Part shown: positions 6,698 to 12,257 of the stretch, one piece after another
Layout of the letters: every line of letters starts with the position of its first letter
Position numbering within the stretch: the stretch's first letter is position 1
Notes under the pieces: model-generated
Seen by the model: only the letters and a program-made list of their open reading frames with translations
The model's database searches: none
What the model was told of the DNA's origin: nothing
Position numbers and translations under genes: made by a program
Source: 2-02-FULL-49-11 sp040757655
GTDB taxonomy: Bacteria; Patescibacteriota; Patescibacteriia; 2-02-FULL-49-11
Assembly: GCA_040757655.1 (NCBI GenBank)
Contig: JBFLWV010000045.1
Coordinates: forward strand, 1 to 20,297
Direction of reading: 5' to 3'
DNA length: 20,297 nucleotides

Positions 6698-7101
6698 CTT
6701 TTTACGAGGGCGCTGAAGGGCTGCGCGATGTCTATCGTGACTTTCACTCCTACCGCAATAGCGAAGTGCTCTCCTTTACCAACTGCAAAGCGCTCTATGA
6801 AGGTGTCGGTAAAAACTTCCTGTATCAAACCTATAAAAAACGACAGGCGCTTGGCATCACCGTGAAGTCGCTCTGCCCTGATAATCCCGAAGATACGGCA
6901 GAACAGAGGCAGGATGCGCGCGCCGCACGGCGTATCAAACTATTTCCTCACCAGAAATACCGCATCCCAAACGAAGTGATAGTATATGCGGACAAAGTGG
7001 CGCTCATGTCCTTCGCGGACAAAATCTCCGTGGTCATTGAAAACAAAGAAATCGCAGAATCGCTGCGCACCATCTGGCACATGGTATGGGATCAATACTA
7101 A
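6625..7101 (+). CDS. TrmB-family regulator, C-terminal domain only
   Basis: Residues from about 20 onward match the C-terminal effector part of TrmB-type regulators as found in Patescibacteria: RPKVTFYEGAEGLRDVYRDF, then a strand/helix core, VIVYADKVALMSF and VVIENKEIAESLRTIW. Intact members are about 250 residues with a winged-helix DNA-binding domain first; here it is missing. The frame opens at GTG 6625 just after a TGA, and TTG 6640 is another possible start. The first 20 codons run through the IS30-like remnant, so the gene was probably beheaded by that element and a later deletion. The domain itself is undamaged, so a DNA-binding-free product is possible. It is convergent with the helicase gene, 15 bp away. 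Confidence 0.65.
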   Translation: MLHSRLYEQEKIQTTWAERARPKVTFYEGAEGLRDVYRDFHSYRNSEVLSFTNCKALYEGVGKNFLYQTYKKRQALGITVKSLCPDNPEDTAEQRQDARAARRIKLFPHQKYRIPNEVIVYADKVALMSFADKISVVIENKEIAESLRTIWHMVWDQY

Positions 7102-7116
7102 CAATACCACGATAAT

Positions 7117-9132
7117 CTAAAGTCGTTTCATGGTACGAATAACTCTCCCAAGAACACCGGATGCTTCTTCTCCCTCTTCATCCATATCGATAATATTGCC
7201 ATCCCCAACCCGTCCGTCATCAATGACCACGCGCTGATACACTTTCTTTGGCAGCTCGCGCACGAAGAGCGAAGGGCGCCCCAAGATCATGCCGCCGGAG
7301 AGCGAGGCAATTTCAGGATAGGTGAGGAACAGTTCATCTTTTGCCCGCGTAACCGCGACGTAAAACAAGCGGCGCTCTTCTTCCATCTCGCGCGGACGAT
7401 TGAGCGTCTTTGTATGGGGAAAGTGGCCGTCATTGAGTCCTATCACAAATACGGTTTTCCACTCCAACCCCTTTGCCTGATGGATAGTGGAGAGAATAAG
7501 CCGATCCTCATCATCCGCGTGGTCGCGTCCCACTTCCCCTTTAAAACCCTCACCCAACGCCGCATCAGCGAGGAGTTCGTGCAATGACTGATACCGGCCA
7601 GCAAATGCCGCGAGCGTCTCCAAATCAAGAATGCGGTCTTCCGCATCCTCAAAAAGCTCTTTCGCATAGGCGCGATAGCGCTGTTTCAAAATTCTCTCAA
7701 TCATGGCTCCAGGATCGCTCTCACGGGATAAGGCCGCAAGGTCAGAATGCGCCATCTGCACACCCTGCAGCGCGCGGCTCGAAAACGCGCGATCGCTCCC
7801 TGCCTCTTCAAACGCCTTCATCCACTCCCCGCCGGCATCTTTAACCCTCTGCCACACGCCCTCGGCTGTCTGGTCGCCTACGCCTTCGTACAACAATAAA
7901 ACTCTCTTCCACGCAAGCTCGTCCTTTGGGTTTGCCACAATCCTCAAAAACGCCAGCACGTCTTTCACGTGCGCCTGTTCGAAGTAACGCAATCCCCCGC
8001 GTTTAATATACGGAATGTCATGCTTGGCTAATGCAAGCTCCAGCTCCAGCGTCTGGAATGACGCGCGGAAGAGCACCGCAATATCCTTTAAAGACAACCC
8101 TTCCGCAGCGCGCGCCTGTATCTGTTCAATCACATACGCTGCCTGCGCGTCTGCATCAGAAGCCGCGGCAAGAATAGGAAGAGTTTTTGTGGCAGGGCGC
8201 TCACTCTTCAATTCTTTCTCATACCGCGCCTCGTTGTGCTTGATGCTCTCATTCGCAAGCGCGAGGATTTCTGGCCGCGAGCGGTAGTTGGTCTCCAAAC
8301 GAAACACACGCGCATCGCGGTGTTCATGGGTAAATGCTAGGATATTGACAACATTCGCCGCGCGGAAAGAGTAAATTGACTGCGCATCATCGCCCACCAC
8401 CATACAATTGTGGTGGTATGAAGATAGCAGTGATGCAAGTTCTGCTTGCAGGCGATTGGTATCTTGATACTCATCCACGAGCACATATTGAAAGCGCCGC
8501 GCGAGCGTTTCCCGTACGTCCGCATGTTCCTGCAAGAGCCGCACCCCGAATGTGAGGAGATCATCAAAATCCATGGCGTTCATTGACTTTTTGCGCGCCG
8601 CGTAAACCGCGGCGCACTCCTCCAATAACGATGCGTATTTAAGGAGCTGGGGGAACATCTCGTCCAGTACTTTCATCAGAGTGCGCCCGCTGTTGTGCGC
8701 ATAGGACAGCGCGCGAAAAAATACGTCCGCTTTCGGAAACGCGTGCGGAGGCCTTCCTCCCAAAAGAGACATCATGACGCTCTTAAAAAGCCGCGCCGCA
8801 TCGTCTTCATCAAGAATCTGAAAATTATTCAAAAATCCCACGCGGGATGCGTAGTTCCGCAAAATTCTGTTGCCTACATGGTGAAATGTCCCTCCCCACA
8901 CGCCCTTCACGTCGCCCTTCAGGAGAGCAGACACCCTCTGCATCATTTCACCGGCTGCTTTATTGGTAAACGTCAGGAGGAGGATGCGGTCAGGCGGCAC
9001 CTCGTGCTCTATAAGCCATGCGACACGATATACCAGCGTCCTGGTCTTACCCGATCCTGCGCCCGCAAGCACGAGGGCCTTGCCACCCGCGTGCTGCACC
9101 ACATCCAACTGCTCTTCATTAAGCTCCTTCAT
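7117..9132 (-). CDS. UvrD/PcrA/Rep-type superfamily 1 DNA helicase
   Basis: This is an ATP-dependent 3'-5' DNA helicase of repair and replication restart. All SF1A motifs are visible: the Q motif LNEEQ; Walker A GAGSGKT (24-30); LLLTFTNKAA; Walker B DEYQDTN; motif III VVGDDAQSIYSFRAA; LETNYRSRPEIL; STIHQAKGLEWKTVFVIG; and VAVTRAKDELFL. From the ATG at 9132 it is 671 residues, slightly shorter than PcrA/UvrD (about 720), mainly at the C terminus. That start (MKELNEEQLDVV) is chosen because the Q motif usually begins within ten residues; ATG 9156 is an alternative, and codons further upstream precede the likely transcription start. It diverges from pilT. PcrA and UvrD cannot be told apart from this sequence alone. 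Confidence 0.93.
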   Translation of the reverse strand: MKELNEEQLDVVQHAGGKALVLAGAGSGKTRTLVYRVAWLIEHEVPPDRILLLTFTNKAAGEMMQRVSALLKGDVKGVWGGTFHHVGNRILRNYASRVGFLNNFQILDEDDAARLFKSVMMSLLGGRPPHAFPKADVFFRALSYAHNSGRTLMKVLDEMFPQLLKYASLLEECAAVYAARKKSMNAMDFDDLLTFGVRLLQEHADVRETLARRFQYVLVDEYQDTNRLQAELASLLSSYHHNCMVVGDDAQSIYSFRAANVVNILAFTHEHRDARVFRLETNYRSRPEILALANESIKHNEARYEKELKSERPATKTLPILAAASDADAQAAYVIEQIQARAAEGLSLKDIAVLFRASFQTLELELALAKHDIPYIKRGGLRYFEQAHVKDVLAFLRIVANPKDELAWKRVLLLYEGVGDQTAEGVWQRVKDAGGEWMKAFEEAGSDRAFSSRALQGVQMAHSDLAALSRESDPGAMIERILKQRYRAYAKELFEDAEDRILDLETLAAFAGRYQSLHELLADAALGEGFKGEVGRDHADDEDRLILSTIHQAKGLEWKTVFVIGLNDGHFPHTKTLNRPREMEEERRLFYVAVTRAKDELFLTYPEIASLSGGMILGRPSLFVRELPKKVYQRVVIDDGRVGDGNIIDMDEEGEEASGVLGRVIRTMKRL

Positions 9133-9186
9133 ATACGCTATTCTCAATTGTTTCATATTTTGCTTAAAGAGGACGTATAGTGCTAT

Positions 9187-9215
9187 ATTATAGCTGTATA
9201 AATCCCAATGACCAA
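9187..9215 (-). promoter_or_regulatory. Promoter of the helicase gene
   Basis: On the minus strand TTGGTC (9215-9210) and a perfect TATAAT (9192-9187) are 17 bases apart. Transcription would start near 9180, leaving a short leader before ATG 9156 or 9132. The -35 box is part of the CCAATGACCAA repeat at 9199-9320. Confidence 0.6.
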
Positions 9216-9320
9216 GCCCCAATGCCCAATCAAGACCATAATGTCCAAATGACCAATGTCTTTGATGTTTGAAAAATTGGGATTTTATTGGTTATTGGAA
9301 ATTGGTCATTGGTTATTCTT
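9199..9320. repeat. CCAATGACCAA-type palindromic repeat between uvrD-like gene and pilT
   Basis: Units such as CCAATGACCAA, CCAATGCCCAATC and AAATGACCAATG on the left face complementary units TTGGGATTTTATTGGTTATTGG and ATTGGTCATTGG on the right (for example 9206-9214 with 9302-9310). The block fills the intergenic region and supplies the helicase -35 box. Open frames running into it from pilT are not credible coding sequence. Confidence 0.6.
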
Positions 9321-9325
9321 CACCT

Positions 9326-10369
9326 ATGGTTCCTTCCATTGATACCATTTTCAAACACGCGGTGGATGAGGGCGCGTCTGACGTCCACCTCATGGTGGGC
9401 AAACCCCCCATCATCCGCATTGACGGGGTGCTGAAAGACACCGACTTTCCTTTCCTCTCCCACAAAGTCATTGATGACCTCATCTCCTCCATGCTCAACG
9501 AACACCAGCGGGAAATCTTCCTTTCAGAGAAGGAATTTGACTTCTCGTATGAACTGCCGAATGTATCCCGCTTCCGTATCAACCTCCATGTAGAGCGGGG
9601 CAATCCCGCGCTTGCCGCGCGGGTGGTGTCCGCGCGCATCCCTACCATGGAAGACCTCCTCATGCCAGAGGTGGTCTATGAGCTGGTACGCTTACCCCAG
9701 GGCTTGATTCTCGTCACCGGCCCTACCGGGTGCGGCAAATCCACCTCGCTTGCTGCTATGATCAATCTTATTAATATGGAACGCAGAGCCCACATCATCA
9801 CGCTGGAAGACCCGATCGAATTCCTGCATACGAGCGATAAATCTATCATTAAACAGCGGCAGTACGGCACTGACTTCCTTTCGTTTGCGGAAGCCTTAAA
9901 GCACGTTTTGCGCCAGGATCCCAATGTGATCATGGTGGGTGAAATGCGCGACTTGGAAACGGTCGCCGCCACCATCACACTCGCGGAAACCGGCCACCTG
10001 GTGCTTGCAACCCTCCATACGTTAAACGCCGCCCAAACCGTTGATCGCATTATCGACATCTTTCCTCCCTACCAACAAACCCAAGTACGGCTTCAACTCT
10101 CACTCTCCCTACGAGGCGTAATCTCGCAACAGCTTCTCCCGAAAAAAGGATCCGGCCGTGTGGCGTCACGGGAAATCCTCATTAATAACCCGGCAGTATC
10201 CAACCTCATTCGTGAAAACAAAATCGCACAAATCAAATCTGTCATCCAAACCTCTGCCGAAGATGGTATGATAACCATGGACCAGGACTTAAAGAGGCTT
10301 TACAAGGAACGCGCCATTGACCATGAAGTGGCGGTTGCTCACATGCTCGATCCGCACCTGCTCGATTAA
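9326..10369 (+). CDS. pilT: Type IV pilus retraction ATPase PilT
   Basis: PilT is the hexameric cytoplasmic ATPase that depolymerises type IV pili, giving twitching motility and DNA uptake. The 347 residues match the family. Seen in order: an N-terminal PAS-like region with ASDVHLMVGKPPIIRIDG (18-34), Walker A GPTGCGKST (132-140, with Cys where Ser is usual), the Asp box ITLEDPIEF, Walker B VIMVGEMRD (201-209), the His box TGHLVLATLHT (222-232), and a C-terminal region with PAVSNLIRENK resembling the AIRNLIRE retraction motif. The start at 9326 (MVPSIDTIFK) is chosen because upstream codons are repeat DNA. It diverges from the helicase gene and is followed 16 bp later by a CNBD-GAF gene, probably co-transcribed. 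Confidence 0.93.
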   Translation: MVPSIDTIFKHAVDEGASDVHLMVGKPPIIRIDGVLKDTDFPFLSHKVIDDLISSMLNEHQREIFLSEKEFDFSYELPNVSRFRINLHVERGNPALAARVVSARIPTMEDLLMPEVVYELVRLPQGLILVTGPTGCGKSTSLAAMINLINMERRAHIITLEDPIEFLHTSDKSIIKQRQYGTDFLSFAEALKHVLRQDPNVIMVGEMRDLETVAATITLAETGHLVLATLHTLNAAQTVDRIIDIFPPYQQTQVRLQLSLSLRGVISQQLLPKKGSGRVASREILINNPAVSNLIRENKIAQIKSVIQTSAEDGMITMDQDLKRLYKERAIDHEVAVAHMLDPHLLD

Positions 10370-10385
10370 ACTTGTAAGCATTGAT

Positions 10386-11372
10386 ATGCCTCCTCACGCC
10401 CTATCCCGCGAACCCAACCACGACGTACTCGCCGTACTCCGTGTATTGCCCCTTGCTACGGGATTATCTGAGGGAGAGCTTGCCACGTTGTCAGAATACC
10501 TGACGCCCGCACACTACCCGAAAGGAAAGGTAGTATTTGAACAAGGCGGGAGACGCGACGCGCTTCTCCTCATCACCCAAGGGCGTTTATCTATCTACAA
10601 AGAATTCGGTGATGCACCAGAGGTATTTGCCGTCCTCCATCCCGGCAATTTCTGCTGCGAAGAAGCGCTGACTGACCAGCGATCTATCCACACGAAAAGC
10701 GGGCAAGCGCTCGATGACTTGAAAACGCTTGAACTGACCTTTACCGCGTTCCGCGCCCTCACAACAGAACACCCTCGCCTTGCTATATTCCTCCTTGAAA
10801 AACTGCTCCAATCCGTAGCAGAACGGCTCCACCATACGGATAACCGATTGATTACCTTATACCACACTGGCCGTATCATCAGCATCACCCTCCCTATTGA
10901 AGAAACTGGACGTCAAATCCTTGCGGCGCTCCATGAAGTCATTCGCGCAAAACGCTCACTCTTCGTATCATTTCTTCCCTCTCTCAACCGCATCCAACTG
11001 CTCGCGCATTATGGCTTCGCCGTGCCCCCCTTTGGAGGAGAAGACCACATTCCCCTCATCCCAGATCCGGTGCTTGGGCTTATTGCGGCGAACAATGCAA
11101 CCATCCTGGCGACGAGAGACAACCCCCTTCCTCGCACCATTGAAGTTGCCTATGCAAGCCCTTCCATGGTAGGCGTACCCATTAAAGAGGGCGGAAGGAC
11201 CATTGGCGCCATCCTTATGCTCGATAAACAGAATGATGAATTTAATCTCAATAACGTCATGCTCCTCGAAATCGTCGCGCGCCAGATTGCCGGTGCCATT
11301 GCTGAAAGGGAAGCGCTCCATCGCCATCAGGCGGAAGAAGAACTGAAAAGGGTTTACATCAAACCTTTATAG
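10386..11372 (+). CDS. Cyclic-nucleotide-binding-like plus GAF domain sensor protein
   Basis: The 328-residue soluble protein has two sensory modules. Residues about 20-150 form a cNMP-binding-like fold (LSEGELATLSEYL, YPKGKVVFEQGGRRDALLLITQGRLSIYKE). The phosphate-binding cassette is altered: PGNFCCEEALTDQRS lacks the usual GE-x3-RSA core, so it may bind another ligand or none. Residues about 160-318 form a GAF domain (GRQILAALHEVIRAKRSLFV, VGVPIKEGGRTIGAILMLDK, LEIVARQIAGAIA). No DNA-binding or enzymatic domain follows. Only 16 bp separate it from pilT, so a role in tuning pilus retraction is a reasonable inference, not shown. Start at 10386 (MPPHALSREP); the longer frame would overlap pilT. 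Confidence 0.8.
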   Translation: MPPHALSREPNHDVLAVLRVLPLATGLSEGELATLSEYLTPAHYPKGKVVFEQGGRRDALLLITQGRLSIYKEFGDAPEVFAVLHPGNFCCEEALTDQRSIHTKSGQALDDLKTLELTFTAFRALTTEHPRLAIFLLEKLLQSVAERLHHTDNRLITLYHTGRIISITLPIEETGRQILAALHEVIRAKRSLFVSFLPSLNRIQLLAHYGFAVPPFGGEDHIPLIPDPVLGLIAANNATILATRDNPLPRTIEVAYASPSMVGVPIKEGGRTIGAILMLDKQNDEFNLNNVMLLEIVARQIAGAIAEREALHRHQAEEELKRVYIKPL

Positions 11373-11403
11373 CGCAAGGAGGGGCTGCGTGACGCCTGTG
11401 AAA

Positions 11404-11431
11404 TCCATCCTCTGCGATGGAATTGCTTTTT
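11404..11431 (+). terminator. Likely terminator of the pilT operon
   Basis: TCCATC (11404-11409) pairs with GATGGA (11416-11421) around a 6-nt loop, followed by ATTGCTTTTT. The stem is short but well placed, 32 bp after the CNBD-GAF stop codon. Confidence 0.5.
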
Positions 11432-11558
11432 AAGCTGGTCATTATACACTGCTGCCGCGCACCCGTACCTTAATAGATAGCAGATAGAGCACTTGGCTTC
11501 GAACCAAGGGATTGTAGGCCCGCCCCGCACTTCTCCGTCATGTCCCCATAGTGAAATG

Positions 11559-11667
11559 CCTGCCCGCCACAGCCTGAGCCCTCGTAGTGAAATGGATATC
11601 ACACTTGGCTTCGGACCAGGAATTTTAGGTTCGAATCCTAACGAGGGCAGAGGCGATGGCAGGCGGG
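11559..11667. mobile_element. 109-bp insert carrying an intact tRNA-Arg, in the D-loop of another
   Basis: The left end is CCTGCCCGCC and the right end GGCAGGCGGG, partly complementary; GCCTGCC (11558-11564) pairs with GGCAGGC (11658-11664). The 17 bases directly outside the inner tRNA on each side match as inverted repeats at 11 of 17 positions. Its ends resemble those of the larger 217-bp insert, suggesting one family of tRNA-bearing palindromic units that has inserted into itself. Confidence 0.5.
11578..11649 (+). tRNA. tRNA-Arg (anticodon TCG), intact
   Basis: A complete 72-nt cloverleaf: acceptor GCCCTCG/CGAGGGC (7 bp), D arm GTGA-AATGGATA-TCAC with A20 typical of arginine tRNAs, anticodon stem CTTGG/CCAGG with loop CTTCGGA (anticodon TCG at 11610-11612), 4-nt variable region, T arm TTAGG-TTCGAAT-CCTAA, discriminator A. 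CCA is not encoded and must be added by the CCA enzyme. It lies inside two nested, interrupted tRNA-Arg copies and reads CGA codons. Confidence 0.9.
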
Positions 11668-11755
11668 GATATCACAACTGACTTCGGATCAGTTATGAGG
11701 GGTTCGAGTCCCTCCGGGAGCAAAAAAGTGCGGGGTGAAACTCCTACCGGACGCA

Positions 11756-12002
11756 CATAAACACGAATGACATTCATTCACCAATCAGTTACGTGCACAT
11801 CGAGGAAGAATTGCACCAGTTGGCCCTTCGGGCACTCACTCCCTTCGGGCAGCACGAAAGCTGCGCTTAACCGCTGGATCGTATCGGCACGGCAGCCTAA
11901 CGCAGTCCAGCGCTTACCTGAAGGGTAAAGTGTCTGTCGGAATTTCAACGCTTTGAAATTCCGATACGATGAAATACCAAATATTGATAGAGTAGACATT
12001 GC
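11756..12002 (+). other. Structured intergenic region upstream of tRNA-Lys, possible small RNA
   Basis: No credible gene is present. Several strong hairpins are: two CCCTTCGGGC motifs (about 11824-11833 and 11841-11850), GCAGC/GCTGC around ACGAAA, and CGGAATTTCAA/TTGAAATTCCG with a 4-nt loop at 11938-11963. A perfect 10-bp inverted repeat, ATCGTATCGG (11878-11887) with CCGATACGAT (11961-11970), competes with or encloses the last one. This could be a structured RNA or another palindromic repeat element; I recognise no known family. Confidence 0.35.
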
Positions 12003-12078
12003 GCGCCCATAGCTCAATTGGCAGAGCAGGGGCCTCTTAAGCCCAAGGTTCCAGGTTCGAGACCTGGTGGGCGCACCA
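12003..12078 (+). tRNA. tRNA-Lys (anticodon CTT), CCA encoded
   Basis: The cloverleaf has acceptor GCGCCCA/TGGGCGC, D arm GCTC-AATTGGCA-GAGC, anticodon stem GGGGC/GCCCA (outer G-A mismatch) with loop CTCTTAA (anticodon CTT), T arm CCAGG-TTCGAGA-CCTGG, A73 and an encoded CCA. It reads AAG. A minus-strand open frame across it is an artefact of the antisense tRNA sequence. Unlike the tRNA-Arg copies nearby, it encodes its CCA end. Confidence 0.92.
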
Positions 12079-12088
12079 AACAATAATG

Positions 12089-12116
12089 AACGGCGCAGAG
12101 CCGTTTCTTTTGTTTG
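12089..12116 (+). terminator. Terminator after tRNA-Lys
   Basis: AACGGC (12089-12094) and GCCGTT (12100-12105) form a stem around GCAGA, followed by TCTTTTGTTT. It sits 10 bp after the tRNA CCA end. Confidence 0.7.
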
Positions 12117-12154
12117 TCAAAGTGTGAGACACCAGCTACAATTCAATCATTATG

Positions 12155-12256
12155 CCCGCCTAAATTTTGCATCACATCTCGCGGGTAATATACAGGTATG
12201 TCTCTAAGACAAAAAATCTATACTAACGCACTAACCACGTGCAAAACTTAGGCGGG
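12155..12256. repeat. 17-bp inverted repeat flanking 68 bp, abutting the gpmI start codon
   Basis: CCCGCCTAAATTTTGCA (12155-12171) matches the reverse complement of TGCAAAACTTAGGCGGG (12240-12256) at 16 of 17 positions. The right arm ends one base before the gpmI ATG. The 68-bp interior is AT-rich and non-coding. The flanks read AT on both sides. It could be a small MITE-like insertion, or a leader hairpin that would hide the only possible ribosome binding site (AGGCGGG). Confidence 0.55.
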
Positions 12257-12257
12257 T

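Larger units (their letters stand above)
11542..11722 (+). pseudogene. tRNA-Arg(TCG), middle, split in the D-loop by a 109-bp insert
   Basis: 11542-11558 (GTCCCCATAGTGAAATG) plus 11668-11722 (from GATATCAC) join to exactly 72 nt with the same layout as the intact inner tRNA: D arm GTGA-AATGGATA-TCAC, anticodon stem ACTGA/TCAGT with loop CTTCGGA (TCG), T arm AGGGG-TTCGAGT-CCCTC, acceptor CGGGAGC and A73. The acceptor has two mismatches and one G-T pair, and the T stem one A-C mismatch. No CCA is encoded. It is probably non-functional unless the insert were removed at the RNA level. Confidence 0.6.
11519..11735. mobile_element. 217-bp insert in outer tRNA-Arg, bounded by complementary arms
   Basis: The insert begins CCCGCCCCGCACTT and ends AAGTGCGGGG; CCCCGCACTT (11523-11532) is perfectly complementary to 11726-11735. 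It contains the second, itself interrupted tRNA-Arg. Removing it restores the T arm of the outer tRNA exactly. It encodes no protein. Whether it is a mobile element in its own right is inference. Confidence 0.5.
11459..11755 (+). pseudogene. tRNA-Arg(TCG), outermost, split in the T arm by a 217-bp insert
   Basis: The 5' part (11459-11518) gives acceptor GCACCCG, anticodon stem CTTGG/CCAAG with loop CTTCGAA (anticodon TCG), and the T-stem strand GTAGG. The 3' part (11736-11755) gives a 7-nt loop TGAAACT, the matching strand CCTAC, acceptor CGGACGC and A73. Joining them restores a 5-bp T stem with a 7-nt loop. Defects are two acceptor mismatches, a C-C mismatch in the D stem, and a D-loop lengthened by a 7-base duplication (GATAGCA/GATAGAG). 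It is therefore most likely a decayed gene. Confidence 0.6.

Noticed and set aside
9269..9325. Upstream extension of the PilT reading frame
   Set aside because: These 19 codons are translated palindromic repeat DNA; PilT proteins begin near the MVPSIDTIFK start at 9326.
11778..12083. Minus-strand open frame of 101 codons
   Set aside because: It runs antisense through the tRNA-Lys gene and its start is the familiar antisense-tRNA artefact; the rest is hairpin-rich intergenic DNA.
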